A stretch of 64,000 nt of DNA, taken from Scylla paramamosain. Taxonomy: Eukaryota > Arthropoda > Malacostraca > Decapoda > Portunidae. The stretch is from the NCBI RefSeq assembly GCF_035594125.1, contig NC_087166.1, positions 22,738,266 to 22,802,265 of the forward strand, written 5' to 3'. This document shows, piece after piece, positions 21,789-33,085 of this stretch (positions are counted from its first letter, which is position 1; every line of letters begins with the position of its first letter). Under the pieces are notes generated by a model. That model worked only from the letters and a program-made list of their open reading frames with translations, did no database searches and was not told the DNA's origin. Both the position numbers and the translations under genes were made by a program.

Positions 21789-24700
21789 TCAGCGGGGCGG
21801 GGGCGCTGCCCTGAGAACTCGCAGCATCAGGTCTGTGGGCGTGTGGCGGACGATGAGGGCAGCCCTGGCCTCGCGGCTGCTGAGGAGATCACCGCCTACA
21901 GGATGGGCCGGTGGTGGCGGCGTTGGTCTGAGGGCGGCGGTGGCCGGACAGGACAGTAGGTAGTGCACTAGCGGGTGGCGGCTGTGCCTCCCGCAGTGGT
22001 CGCACTCCTGCCCCCGAAAGTCGTCGTACAGCTGTTCCCTGGTGCAGTAGCCCAGCCTTACGCGTTGCAGCAACACGCCGTCTGCTCTGGGCTGCTGCTG
22101 GGAGGCGTCCAACGACTGGTAGCCAGTGGCGGAGGCGTACCAAGCTGCCTGTCTCTTCCTTGTTTCCAGCTGCCGGTGCGTGTGGCGGGCGCGCTTGGTT
22201 GCGGCGAGCCTGGCTTGCGCCCTCACTTGGCTCAGGCTGGGCGGCACATGCCTTGTCACCTGGGGGCCACTAGCAGCTCTCTTGGCGGCTGCGTCAGCAG
22301 CCTCGTTGCCTCGTACTCCCACGTGGCTGGGTATCCAGTTGAGCCTCACCCGCCGCCCCTGCGCGGCGAGGCTCTGGAGGCTACCCAGGATGGCGGTGAC
22401 GAGGCCCACGTTGTCGCTGGGATACGGCTGTTGTAGAGCCTGTAGCCCCGTTCTGGAGTCGGTGTGGAGCACCACGGTGCGCTCCCGCCGGTGTTGAGCG
22501 TGCTCCAGGGCCAGCAGGATGGCCACCAGTTCTGTCTGCAGGGTGGAGCAGTGGTCGGGAGTCCTCTCACACACCTCGGCCCCTCTGGTGATGGCAGCAG
22601 CGCCCGTCTTTCCGCTGTCAGGGTCAGCCGAGCCGTCGGTGTAGTACACAACACTGTCTGGCCCGGTGACCTGCGCCATGGCCATGAAGGCGTGCTGCCG
22701 CATCTCCTCCACGGCGCAGAGCGCCTTGCTGGCGGGCAGCTGTGTGGCGGAGAACTCTGCCGCGGGTGGCTCCCACGGGGGTGGGGCGCGGAAGGTGGGG
22801 GCAGGGAGGTCCGCCTGTGGCCAGTTCTCCATGCGAGCCAGGTTGTGGGTAGCCAGCGTGCACTGCAGCAGCCACGGGTTGCGGCGGAGAGATTCGGCAC
22901 CCTGCGTCCCCGCCAGCCTTAGTCTCCTCTGTGTCACTCCCTCCGCGTCACGCTGCAGCACCCTCGCTACGCGGCAGGCCGTGATCTGCTGTACCCTGGT
23001 GGTGAGGGGTACCAGTCTGGTCTCGCTCTGCATGACGCATGCGCTGGACCACCTCGGTGCCCCCAGCATGGTCCTCATTGCGGTGTTTTGTAGCACCTCG
23101 ATCCGCTCCTGCTGGTTTGGAGAGAGTGCTATGAGGACGGGGGCGCTGTAATCCACCAGCGAGCGAACAGCGTGCACGTACTAACTGGCGCAGGACGGAA
23201 AAAGTGGCGCCCGCGCTGATTCGCGTCATGGCCCGCATCACGTTCAGCCTAGACTGCGTCCTCTCCCTCAGGTAGGCGGCGTGGGCTGTGAAGGACAGCC
23301 GCTTGTCCACCCACACACCGAGGTACTGGTAGGAGTTGGTCCATGCCAGCTCAACTCCCTGGACGCGGAGCTGCCAGGTTGGGTCTGCCGCCTTCACCAT
23401 CATGGCCCGGGACTTCTCTGCCGAGATCTTGAGCCCCAGGTCCTGGCATTTCCCGCTGATGAGGTCGAGTGCCTGCTGCGTCCTCCTGAGCTTGTTGCCC
23501 CTTCCGGTGACGACGAGGGCGAGGTCATCGGCGTAGCTCAGCAGGACGGTGCCAGCGTGGAAAGGCAGTGCCACTAGCTGTTCCATCAGCAGGTTGAACA
23601 GTAGAGGGCTGAGGATGCCGCCCTGGGGCGTCCCGTTCTCAAGTACCTTGAAGGTCGACCTCAGGCCCTGGAACCTAACCCTGGCGCGGCGGCGCTGCAG
23701 GTAGTCGCGGAGCCAGGCCAGCAGCCTTCCTCGCACCCCTTTCCGCACGAGTGCGCCGAGGATGGCGTGAGGGCTGGCTAGCTCGAACGCCTTCTCGAGG
23801 TCGATGAAGACGATGACGGCGGGGCGGTGGTCAATTTGGGTCAGCAGGGCGAGGATGCTGTCTGCCGTGCTCACTCCGCGGGTGTAGCCGAACACATGTG
23901 GGTGAGAGGGCCCCACGCGCCACTGTAGCCGCGCGAGCACCATCCTCTCAGCCGTTTTGGCCGTGCAGCTGAGGAGAGAGATGGGTCTGATCTTGGTGGG
24001 CTCCCTCGGCTTTGGAATCGGCTGAATGTCGGCTTCCTTCCACGCGGGCGGCAGACAGCCCGCCATCCATGAGGCGTTGATGGTGGCCAACAGCGCGGCG
24101 TCCCCAGCCGGCCCAGCGTGCGCCAACATGGAGTATGGCACGCCGTCCGCCCCCGCTGCCGTGTCGCGGCCTCTCCTCCTAGCCCGCTCCAGCTCTTGAA
24201 GGGAGAAGGGCTGGTCAGTCACGTCGGCTTCCTCCATCGCCTCCCTGACAGCCTCGTCGCGGTGTGGTCGGAGCTGCTGCTGGATGCGTTGTGTCTGGGG
24301 AGGAAGCTGGTCACTGGAGCTCCGCGTGGTGAACATGGTGGCAAGCCTCTCTGCCTCCTGCTGCGGGTGCGGGTGGGCGGGCGGGCGGGGCGGGGCAGCG
24401 CCGGAGGCTGTCCTCACGCTCCTCCACAGCTGGCCTAGAGACGTGTGGTGGCTAAAAGTGGCGCACCACTCCAGCCATTTAGCCTCTCTGGCCCTCAGGG
24501 ATACCTGCCGTGCGTGGGCCACCACATCCTGTAGGAGTCTTAGGTTGTTGGGGTTGGGGCGCCTTTTGTACAGTTTTCTGTGCTGGTTGACACGGTGGTT
24601 GTGCTCGCGCACCTCTTCGTTGTAGTACCACCAGTCTGTCCGGTGGCGGCGGCTCGGGGTGCACCTGGGGATGGCTGCGGCGGCTGCGGTCTGGATGGCC

Positions 24701-25539
24701 GTCGTCAGGTCCCTCTCCTGCTGATGTAGGTCGGCGGGCGGCTGATAGGCGGCCCACCACTCGTCAAGAGAGGCCTGAAACTTGGTCCAGTCCGCTCTCC
24801 TTATGTTCCAGCGTGGGGGCGGGCGGGGTGGGACCGGCGGGGCCACTGGGAGGGTGGTGAGGGTGGCAAAGTGGTCGCTGGTGAGGGTCGGGTGCACCTG
24901 CCACGTAGCGCCTGCCGCCAGGTCACTCGAGACCAACGTGAGGTCAAGCCTTCCTCCCCGGGTGTGGGTGGCCTCCCCTGTGTTGAGAAGGCACACGTGA
25001 GGGATTTCCTCGAGCAGCACGGCCAGGTGGCGGCCCGTTTCGTTGGCTGGGGACGGTGACTGTAGCATGGGGTGGTGGGCGTTGAGGTCGCCCGCAACCA
25101 AGAGACTGGAGTGGGAGGCGAGGGTGAGAAGCTCTCCTGCCTCCAGCTGGTGTCGCTGGCTCCTGTATACGTTGTATACCAGGAGCGGGAGACTTCCCAC
25201 CTGCAGCTCCAGCGCCAGGACCTCCACTCCGTCCCCGCAGTTGACTGGGGCTGCAACCCTGCGGTGAGGGATTGTGCTCCTCACCAGCGCTGCACAGCCT
25301 CGGGTGCCCTCCGCTGTGGGGAGCGAGTGAAGGGTGTAGCCCGCCACCCTCCATTCAAAGTCGGCGGGCGTCAGTGTTTCCTGGAGGAGCACAACGTCAA
25401 GGTGCTCCTCGAAGACGGCCTGTAGGACTTGATGTCTCTTGGGTCGCAGGCCCTGCACGTTCCATTGCAGGACTCTGAGCCTGGGGGGCCCTGCAGGCTG
25501 GTCCGCGTGGGTGGCGCCCTCAGCATATCTCCTCTCCAT
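21789..25539 (-). pseudogene. Copy A ORF2 (APE-RT-RNase H), one frameshift
   Basis: Identical in plan to the 1249-residue ORF2 of copy B (27595-31344). A one-base insertion near 23180, just after SVLRQ and downstream of the RT core, shifts the frame, so RNase H and the C-terminal Cys/His motif are read separately (21789-23177). RT (SYADD) and APE motifs are intact upstream. The lesion is a single base and could be a sequencing error or a recent mutation. Confidence 0.88.
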
Positions 25540-27281
25540 GTTGGTGGTGAAGGTCTGGTGGTTGGAGGGAGGGGCACAGACGTGGGTCCCTCGAGTTCAA
25601 CGGTGGTGGCAGGAGGCCGCACTCAGAGATGGCCGTGGCCGTCTCCTGGCGGAGAAGCGCGTCCAGATCGTCCCGCCTAGCGGAGACGTGATCAGGGCTG
25701 GCAAGCAGCTCCGCCATCAACTGCACCATCCGCGCCACGAGGCAGTTGACCACCGCGCGGGTTTCTTCGCTGAGACAGGCGGGCACCCCGTGGAGAGGAT
25801 CGCTCGGGACCATGGCTCTCCTCCTCACCGTTGTCGGTGCTGGGCCTGTCGCCGCACGGGCGGGGGCGTCGCCGGGAGGGTCTCTCCCTTGTGTGCCGCT
25901 GCTCGGGTGGTGGGGCTTGGCTCGAGCATGCTTGGTAGGGGTGCTACCTGAGCGAGTGGAGGGGTGGGCGGAGGGGGTGCGGCTCTCCGTGCCTATGGCT
26001 GGAGGCTGTACCTCGGGTCGGCGGTGAGGGGGTTGCCGGTTAATCTCTTCCGGTCTTGCCGCTGGCTGGGACGGGGGTGGGGGGGGTGGCTGAGGGGGCC
26101 TGCCGCGGGACCCAAGCTGACCTGACTGGAGGTGGGGCGGGTGCAACGGGATCTCGCGCTGACCTTCCTGGCTGGCCACGTGGTGGATGCTGTTGCTGCT
26201 GGGGCTGAGCGATCTGTTGCCGGGGCTGCCCATGCGACGCTGTATGGCGACGTCGACGTTGCCGCCTTGGTGGCGCCTGAGACTGCTGTTGTTGCTGCTG
26301 GCGTGAACGAGGCATCCTACGGAGCCTCTCAGGGTACTGGGGGTTCCACGCGTGGTGGTTTTTCCCACAGTTTGGGCACCTGGCGGTGGTTGCCTCGTTG
26401 GCCTTATGGCGGGCGATGCATTCCTCCGTCGGGTGGGGCAGGCTGCACACGCCGCACCTGGCGGCATGTTCGCACCGCGCCTGCAGGTGGTTGTACCGTT
26501 GGCACCTGTAACATCTTACAGGCTCACCTTGGTAGGGGCGCAGGGAGTATCTGCCCCAGCAGCCGAGATCCAACTTGGCGGGCGGCGGCCCCACACACAC
26601 AAGTAGCACCTGTCTCGTGGGCAACTTGTCCCTCCTGGAGGTCAGACGCTGGGCGGAGGTCACCTGAGGGTGAGCCTCTACCGCCTCGAGAGGCAGGTCG
26701 AGCGGGTAGCGCTCCAGCACCACCTTGTGCCTCTTTTCGCTTGGGTCGAGGAGGAGCACCCTGTTTCCTTCCTCCGCGATGCGGCGCAGGAGTGCCGTGG
26801 AATCCTCGTCCTTGGGCGTGACCACGTGCTCACCCTTGAGATTAACCCTTACCTGTATCCGAAGGGTCGGATACTCCCTCTCGAGGGCAGAGATGGCTCG
26901 GTAAGAGTTCTCGTATTCGCCCAGGCTGCCCAGCTTGAACTTGGGCCTCGGGAGCTGGTGGCGGCGAGCTCGGCTGGTCGTGACGGTAGTCCATCCTTGC
27001 TCCTCACCGCCGTCCTGCTGCTGCTGCTGCACCACGTCGCTGAAAACGGAGAGGTCGAGTGGGGCCCAGTCCGCTTCGGTAGCGTTGTCCTCCTGCCATG
27101 AAGGCTGGAGGCTGCGGGTGGCTCGCTTCGGTGAGCGCTCATCACTGCTGCTGTCCTCCAGCAGGTTACGGGCCGCTTTCTTGGGCGTGGAGCACTTTAG
27201 GGATGCTGAAGAAGAGGATGCTCTTGCCCTCTTCCCTGAACCGTTGTTCAGCACTAGCACTTGGTCACTGTTGAATGCCAT
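25520..27281 (-). pseudogene. Copy A ORF1 (zinc-knuckle protein), one frameshift
   Basis: Matches ORF1 of copy B, but an 8-G run near 26075-26082 (7 in B) shifts the frame in the Pro/Gln-rich region downstream of the zinc knuckles. The last Cys of the third knuckle (C316 in B) is Tyr here. The homopolymer makes an assembly or read error a real alternative. The ATG at 27281 is preferred over an upstream GTG-initiated extension. Confidence 0.85.
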
Positions 27282-27384
27282 GACGATTGAACGAGGCGGG
27301 AACGACACACGTGGTATTTAGGGTAGGTCAGAGGGAGCGTGGCAGCGACCACGTCCGACCCCGACCGTGGCCCAGTCGTGACTC

Positions 27385-27396
27385 ACCTTAATTTAA
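27385..27396. repeat. Putative target-site duplication between copies A and B
   Basis: ACCTTAATTTAA lies between the 5' end of A and the 3' end of B and is identical to the sequence to the right of B. Confidence 0.65.
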
Positions 27397-27594
27397 TTAT
27401 TAAAGGTTTATTGAGTATTATGTCAACATATACATATATACATATTGCACAAAGGAAAAAATATACATGAATGTACATAATACACAAAGCGGGCACCAGC
27501 CCGCAGGTGGGGGAGTCTTGGGTCCCGGTGGTGGACGGTGCGGTGGCGCGGCGAGGAGTGCTGCTCGCCGGTCAGGAAAGGAGCTGCGACCTGT

Positions 27595-30500
27595 TCAGCG
27601 GGGCGGGGGCGCTGCCCTGAGAACTCGCAGCATCAGGTCTGTGGGCGTGTGGCGGACGATGAGGGCAGCCCTGGCCTCGCGGCTGCTGAGGAGATCACCG
27701 CCTACAGGATGGGCCGGTGGTGGCGGCGTTGGTCTGAGGGCGGCGGTGGCCGGACAGGACAGTAGGTAGTGCACTAGCGGGTGGCGGCTGTGCCTCCCGC
27801 AGTGGTCGCACTCCTGCCCCCGAAAGTCGTCGTACAGCTGTTCCCTGGTGCAGTAGCCCAGCCTTACGCGTTGCAGCAACACGCCGTCTGCTCTGGGCTG
27901 CTGCTGGGAGGCGTCCAACGACTGGTAGCCAGTGGCGGAGGCGTACCAAGCTGCCTGTCTCTTCCTTGTTTCCAGCTGCCGGTGCGTGTGGCGGGCGCGC
28001 TTGGTTGCGGCGAGCCTGGCTTGCGCCCTCACTTGGCTCAGGCTGGGCGGCACATGCCTTGTCACCTGGGGGCCACTAGCAGCTCTCTTGGCGGCTGCGT
28101 CAGCAGCCTCGTTGCCTCGTACTCCCACGTGGCTGGGTATCCAGTTGAGCCTCACCCGCCGCCCCTGCGCGGCGAGGCTCTGGAGGCTACCCAGGATGGC
28201 GGTGACGAGGCCCACGTTGTCGCTGGGATACGGCTGTTGTAGAGCCTGTAGCCCCGTTCTGGAGTCGGTGTGGAGCACCACGGTGCGCTCCCGCCGGTGT
28301 TGAGCGTGCTCCAGGGCCAGCAGGATGGCCACCAGTTCTGTCTGCAGGGTGGAGCAGTGGTCGGGAGTCCTCTCACACACCTCGGCCCCTCTGGTGATGG
28401 CAGCAGCGCCCGTCCTTCCGCTGTCAGGGTCAGCCGAGCCGTCGGTGTAGTACACAACACTGTCTGGCCCGGTGACCTGCGCCATGGCCATGAAGGCGTG
28501 CTGCCGCATCTCCTCCACGGCGCAGAGCGCCTTGCTGGCGGGCAGCTGTGTGGCGGAGAACTCTGCCGCGGGTGGCTCCCACGGGGGTGGGGCGCGGAAG
28601 GTGGGGGCAGGGAGGTCCGCCTGTGGCCAGTTCTCCATGCGAGCCAGGTTGTGGGTAGCCAGCGTGCACTGCAGCAGCCACGGGTTGCGGCGGAGAGATT
28701 CGGCACCCTGCGTCCCCGCCAGCCTTAGTCTCCTCTGTGTCACTCCCTCCGCGTCACGCTGCAGCACCCTCGCTACGCGGCAGGCCGTGATCTGCTGTAC
28801 CCTGGTGGTGAGGGGTACCAGTCTGGTCTCGCTCTGCATGACGCATGCGCTGGACCACCTCGGTGCCCCCAGCATGGTCCTCATTGCGGTGTTTTGTAGC
28901 ACCTCGATCCGCTCCTGCTGGTTTGGAGAGAGTGCTATGAGGACGGGGGCGCTGTAATCCACCAGCGAGCGAACAGCGTGCACGTAGTACTGGCGCAGGA
29001 CGGAAAAAGTGGCGCCCGCGCTGATTCGCGTCATGGCCCGCATCACGTTCAGCCTAGACTGCGTCCTCTCCCTCAGGTAGGCGGCGTGGGCTGTGAAGGA
29101 CAGCCGCTTGTCCACCCACACACCGAGGTACTGGTAGGAGTTGGTCCATGCCAGCTCAACTCCCTGGACGCGAAGCTGCCAGGTTGGGTCTGCCGCCTTC
29201 ACCATCATGGCCCGGGACTTCTCTGCCGAGATCTTGAGCCCCAGGTCCTGGCATTTCCCGCTGATGAGGTCGAGTGCCTGCTGCGTCCTCCTGAGCTTGT
29301 TGCCCCTTCCGGTGACGACGAGGGCGAGGTCATCGGCGTAGCTCAGCAGGACGGTGCCAGCGTGGAAAGGCAGTGCCACTAGCTGTTCCATCAGCAGGTT
29401 GAACAGTAGAGGGCTGAGGATGCCGCCCTGGGGCGTCCCGTTCTCAAGTACCTTGAAGGTCGACCTCAGGCCCTGGAACCTAACCCTGGCGCGGCGGCGC
29501 TGCAGGTAGTCGCGGAGCCAGGCCAGCAGCCTTCCTCGCACCCCTTTCCGCACGAGTGCGCCGAGGATGGCGTGAGGGCTGGCTAGCTCGAACGCCTTCT
29601 CGAGGTCGATGAAGACGATGACGGCGGGGCGGTGGTCAATTTGGGTCAGCAGGGCGAGGATGCTGTCTGCCGTGCTCACTCCGCGGGTGTAGCCGAACAC
29701 ATGTGGGTGAGAGGGCCCCACGCGCCACTGTAGCCGCGCGAGCACCATCCTCTCAGCCGTTTTGGCCGTGCAGCTGAGGAGAGAGATGGGTCTGATCTTG
29801 GTGGGCTCCCTCGGCTTTGGAATCGGCTGAATGTCGGCTTCCTTCCACGCGGGCGGCAGACAGCCCGCCATCCATGAGGCGTTGATGGTGGCCAACAGCG
29901 CGGCGTCCCCAGCCGGCCCAGCGTGCGCCAACATGGAGTATGGCACGCCGTCCGCCCCCGCTGCCGTGTCGCGGCCTCTCCTCCTAGCCCGCTCCAGCTC
30001 TTGAAGGGAGAAGGGCTGGTCAGTCAAGTCGGCTTCCTCCATCGCCTCCCTGACAGCCTCGTCGCGGTGTGGTCGGAGCTGCTGCTGGATGCGTTGTGTC
30101 TGGGGAGGAAGCTGGTCACTGGAGCTCCGCGTGGTGAACATGGTGGCAAGCCTCTCTGCCTCCTGCTGCGGGTGCGGGTGGGCGGGCGGGCGGGGCGGGG
30201 CAGCGCCGGAGGCTGTCCTCACGCTCCTCCACAGCTGGCCTAGAGACGTGTGGTGGCTAAAAGTGGCGCACCACTCCAGCCATTTAGCCTCTCTGGCCCT
30301 CAGGGATACCTGCCGTGCGTGGGCCACCACATCCTGTAGGAGTCTTAGGTTGTTGGGGTTGGGGCGCCTTTTGTACAGTTTTCTGTGCTGGTTGACACGG
30401 TGGTTGTGCTCGCGCACCTCTTCGTTGTAGTACCACCAGTCTGTCCGGTGGCGGCGGCTCGGGGTGCACCTGGGGATGGCTGCGGCGGCTGCGGTCTGGA

Positions 30501-31344
30501 TGGCCGTCGTCAGGTCCCTCTCCTGCTGATGTAGGTCGGCGGGCGGCTGATAGGCGGCCCACCACTCGTCAAGAGAGGCCTGAAACTTGGTCCAGTCCGC
30601 TCTCCTTATGTTCCAGCGTGGGGGCGGGCGGGGTGGGACCGGCGGGGCCACTGGGAGGGTGGTGAGGGTGGCAAAGTGGTCGCTGGTGAGGGTCGGGTGC
30701 ACCTGCCACGTAGCGCCTGCCGCCAGGTCACTCGAGACCAACGTGAGGTCAAGCCTTCCTCCCCGGGTGTGGGTGGCCTCCCCTGTGTTGAGAAGGCACA
30801 CGTGAGGGATTTCCTCGAGCAGCACGGCCAGGTGGCGGCCCGTTTCGTTGGCTGGGGACGGTGACTGTAGCATGGGGTGGTGGGCGTTGAGGTCGCCCGC
30901 AACCAAGAGACTGGAGTGGGAGGCGAGGGTGAGAAGCTCTCCTGCCTCCAGCTGGTGTCGCTGGCTCCTGTATACGTTGTATACCAGGAGCGGGAGACTT
31001 CCCACCTGCAGCTCCAGCGCCAGGACCTCCACACCGTCCCCGCAGTTGACTGGGGCTGCAACCCTGCGGTGAGGGATTGTGCTCCTCACCAGCGCTGCAC
31101 AGCCTCGGGTGCCCTCCGCTGTGGGGAGCGAGTGAAGGGTGTAGCCCGCCACCCTCCATTCAAAGTCGGCGGGCGTCAGTGTTTCCTGGAGGAGCACAAC
31201 GTCAAGGTGCTCCTCGAAGACGGCCTGTAGGACTTGATGTCTCTTGGGTCGCAGGCCCTGCACGTTCCATTGCAGGACTCTGAGCCTGGGGGCCCCTGCA
31301 GGCTGGTCCGCGTGGGTGGCGCCCTCAGCATATCTCCTCTCCAT
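27595..31344 (-). CDS. ORF2: APE endonuclease / reverse transcriptase / RNase H polyprotein
   Basis: 1249 residues. The APE-type endonuclease occupies about 20-235, with WNVQG (N27), LLQET (E54), AGDLNAHH (D151, N153) and SDH (222-223). The RT spans about 490-790: motif A VFIDLEKAFE (D580), motif B GTPQGGILSP (636-645), motif C SYADD (668-672). RNase H spans about 960-1090 with the DEDD set D968 (YTDGS), E1003 (QTELVAI), D1026 (HTDS) and D1082 (GNEAAD). A CDHC...HPLVHYLLSC Cys/His motif sits near the C-terminus. Together these nick the target, prime and copy the element RNA. The ATG lies 20 bases inside the end of ORF1 in the +1 frame, so re-initiation or frameshifting is likely. All catalytic residues are present. 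Confidence 0.93.
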   Translation of the reverse strand: MERRYAEGATHADQPAGAPRLRVLQWNVQGLRPKRHQVLQAVFEEHLDVVLLQETLTPADFEWRVAGYTLHSLPTAEGTRGCAALVRSTIPHRRVAAPVNCGDGVEVLALELQVGSLPLLVYNVYRSQRHQLEAGELLTLASHSSLLVAGDLNAHHPMLQSPSPANETGRHLAVLLEEIPHVCLLNTGEATHTRGGRLDLTLVSSDLAAGATWQVHPTLTSDHFATLTTLPVAPPVPPRPPPRWNIRRADWTKFQASLDEWWAAYQPPADLHQQERDLTTAIQTAAAAAIPRCTPSRRHRTDWWYYNEEVREHNHRVNQHRKLYKRRPNPNNLRLLQDVVAHARQVSLRAREAKWLEWCATFSHHTSLGQLWRSVRTASGAAPPRPPAHPHPQQEAERLATMFTTRSSSDQLPPQTQRIQQQLRPHRDEAVREAMEEADLTDQPFSLQELERARRRGRDTAAGADGVPYSMLAHAGPAGDAALLATINASWMAGCLPPAWKEADIQPIPKPREPTKIRPISLLSCTAKTAERMVLARLQWRVGPSHPHVFGYTRGVSTADSILALLTQIDHRPAVIVFIDLEKAFELASPHAILGALVRKGVRGRLLAWLRDYLQRRRARVRFQGLRSTFKVLENGTPQGGILSPLLFNLLMEQLVALPFHAGTVLLSYADDLALVVTGRGNKLRRTQQALDLISGKCQDLGLKISAEKSRAMMVKAADPTWQLRVQGVELAWTNSYQYLGVWVDKRLSFTAHAAYLRERTQSRLNVMRAMTRISAGATFSVLRQYYVHAVRSLVDYSAPVLIALSPNQQERIEVLQNTAMRTMLGAPRWSSACVMQSETRLVPLTTRVQQITACRVARVLQRDAEGVTQRRLRLAGTQGAESLRRNPWLLQCTLATHNLARMENWPQADLPAPTFRAPPPWEPPAAEFSATQLPASKALCAVEEMRQHAFMAMAQVTGPDSVVYYTDGSADPDSGRTGAAAITRGAEVCERTPDHCSTLQTELVAILLALEHAQHRRERTVVLHTDSRTGLQALQQPYPSDNVGLVTAILGSLQSLAAQGRRVRLNWIPSHVGVRGNEAADAAAKRAASGPQVTRHVPPSLSQVRAQARLAATKRARHTHRQLETRKRQAAWYASATGYQSLDASQQQPRADGVLLQRVRLGYCTREQLYDDFRGQECDHCGRHSRHPLVHYLLSCPATAALRPTPPPPAHPVGGDLLSSREARAALIVRHTPTDLMLRVLRAAPPPR

Positions 31345-33085
31345 GTTGGTGGTGAAGGTCTGGTGGTTGGAGGGAGGGGCACAGACGTGGGTCCCTCGAG
31401 TTCAGCGGTGGTGGCAGGAGGCCGCACTCAGAGATGGCCGTGGCCGTCTCCTGGCGGAGAAGCGCGTCCAGATCGTCCCGCCTAGCGGGGACGTGATCAG
31501 GGCTGGCAAGCAGCTCCGCCATCAACTGCACCATCCGCGCCACGAGGCAGTTGACCACCGCGCGGGTTTCTTCGCTGAGACAGGCGGGCACCCCGTGGAG
31601 AGGATCGCTCGGGATCATGGCTCTCCTCCTCACCGTTGTCGGTGCTGGGCCTGTCGCCGCACGGGCGGGGGCGTCGCCGGGAGGGTCTCTCCCTTGTGTG
31701 CCGCTGCTCGGGTGGTGGGGCTTGGCTCGAGCATGCTTGGTAGGGGTGCTACCTGAGCGAGTGGAGGGGTGGGCGGAGGGGGTGCGGCTCTCCGTGCCTA
31801 TGGCTGGAGGCTGTACCTCGGGTCGGCGGTGAGGGGGTTGCCGGTTAATCTCTTCCGGTCTTGCCGCTGGCTGGGACGGGGGTGGGGGGGTGGCTGAGGG
31901 GGCCTGCCGCGGGACCCAAGCTGACCTGACTGGAGGTGGGGCGGGTGCAACGGGATCTCGCGCTGACCTTCCTGGCTGGCCACGTGGTGGATGCTGTTGC
32001 TGCTGGGGCTGAGCGATCTGTTGCCGGGGCTGCCCATGCGACGCTTTATGGCGACGTCGACGTTGCCGCCTTGGTGGCGCCTGAGACTGCTGTTGTTGCT
32101 GCTGGCGTGAACGAGGCATCCTACGGAGCCTCTCAGGGCACTGGGGGTTCCACGCGTGGTGGTTTTTCCCACAGTTTGGGCACCTGGCGGTGGTTGCCTC
32201 GTTGGCCTTATGGCGGGCGATGCACTCCTCCGTCGGGTGGGGCAGGCTGCACACGCCGCACCTGGCGGCATGTTCGCACCGCGCCTGCAGGTGGTTGTAC
32301 CGTTGGCACCTGTAACATCTTACAGGCTCACCTTGGTAGGGGCGCAGGGAGTATCTGCCCCAGCAGCCGAGATCCAACTTGGCGGGCGGCGGCCCCACAC
32401 ACACAAGTAGCACCTGTCTCGTGGGCAACTTGTCCCTCCTGGAGGTCAGACGCTGGGCGGAGGTCACCTGAGGGTGAGCCTCTACCGCCTCGAGAGGCAG
32501 GTCGAGCGGGTAGCGCTCCAGCACCACCTTGTGCCTCTTTTCGCTTGGGTCGAGGAGGAGCACCCTGTTTCCTTCCTCCGCGATGCGGCGCAGGAGTGCC
32601 GTGGAATCCTCGTCCTTGGGCGTGACCACGTGCTCACCCTTGAGATTAACCCTTACCTGTATCCGAAGGGTCGGATACTCCCTCTCGAGGGCAGAGATGG
32701 CTCGGTAAGAGTTCTCGTGTTCGCCCAGGCTGCCCAGCTTGAACTTGGGCCTCGGGGGCTGGTGGCGGCGAGCTCGGCTGGTCGTGACGGTAGTCCATCC
32801 TTGCTCCTCACCGCCGTCCTGCTGCTGCTGCTGCACCACGTCGCTGAAAACGGAGAGGTCGAGTGGGGCCCAGTCCGCTTCGGTAGCGTTGTCCTCCTGC
32901 CATGAAGGCTGGAGGCTGCGGGTGGCTCGCTTCGGTGAGCGCTCATCACTGCTGCTCTCCTCCAGCAGGTTACGGGCCGCTTTCTTGGGCGTGGAGCACT
33001 TTAGGGATGCTGAAGAAGAGGATGCTCTTGCCCTCTTCCCTGAACCGTTGTTCAGCACTAGCACTTGGTCACTGTTGAATGCCAT
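31325..33085 (-). CDS. ORF1: zinc-knuckle nucleic-acid-binding protein
   Basis: 586 residues from the ATG at 33085 (GTC-ATG-G context; an upstream in-frame GTG adds nine codons). The N-terminus is Ser/Lys-rich with a glutamine run. A central domain at about 112-230 is Lys/Arg-rich. Three CCHC-type knuckles follow: C257-x2-C-x4-H-x4-C270, C276-x2-C-x3-H-x4-C288, and C302-x2-C-(x4)-H-x5-C316. The C-terminal half is Gln/Pro/Arg-rich and probably disordered. In I-type elements this gag-like protein coats the RNA to form the RNP that delivers ORF2p. The stop overlaps the ORF2 start by 20 bases. Confidence 0.9.
   Translation of the reverse strand: MAFNSDQVLVLNNGSGKRARASSSSASLKCSTPKKAARNLLEESSSDERSPKRATRSLQPSWQEDNATEADWAPLDLSVFSDVVQQQQQDGGEEQGWTTVTTSRARRHQPPRPKFKLGSLGEHENSYRAISALEREYPTLRIQVRVNLKGEHVVTPKDEDSTALLRRIAEEGNRVLLLDPSEKRHKVVLERYPLDLPLEAVEAHPQVTSAQRLTSRRDKLPTRQVLLVCVGPPPAKLDLGCWGRYSLRPYQGEPVRCYRCQRYNHLQARCEHAARCGVCSLPHPTEECIARHKANEATTARCPNCGKNHHAWNPQCPERLRRMPRSRQQQQQQSQAPPRRQRRRRHKASHGQPRQQIAQPQQQQHPPRGQPGRSARDPVAPAPPPVRSAWVPRQAPSATPPPPSQPAARPEEINRQPPHRRPEVQPPAIGTESRTPSAHPSTRSGSTPTKHARAKPHHPSSGTQGRDPPGDAPARAATGPAPTTVRRRAMIPSDPLHGVPACLSEETRAVVNCLVARMVQLMAELLASPDHVPARRDDLDALLRQETATAISECGLLPPPLNSRDPRLCPSLQPPDLHHQHGEEIC

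Larger units (their letters stand above)
21585..27384 (-). mobile_element. I-clade-like LINE, copy A (near-intact)
   Basis: A 5.8 kb GC-rich element on the minus strand with a 3' end of TTTAATAATAAAAA. It encodes ORF1 (zinc knuckles) and ORF2 (APE-RT-RNase H). It is almost identical to copy B, offset by about 5805 bases in direct orientation. Two one-base insertions break it: an extra G in a G-run near 26080 (ORF1) and one base near 23180 (ORF2). RNase H plus APE places it near the I/Nimb/Ingi-type clades; the exact clade is uncertain. Confidence 0.9.

Noticed and set aside
21975..27321. Numerous plus-strand frames of 60-230 codons opposite the I-like elements
   Set aside because: Shadow frames caused by high GC on the strand opposite ORF1/ORF2; they lack domains and recur identically opposite both copies.
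31325..31344. Programmed ribosomal frameshift site between ORF1 and ORF2
   Set aside because: No slippery heptamer in the overlap, and an in-overlap ATG gives a simpler re-initiation route.
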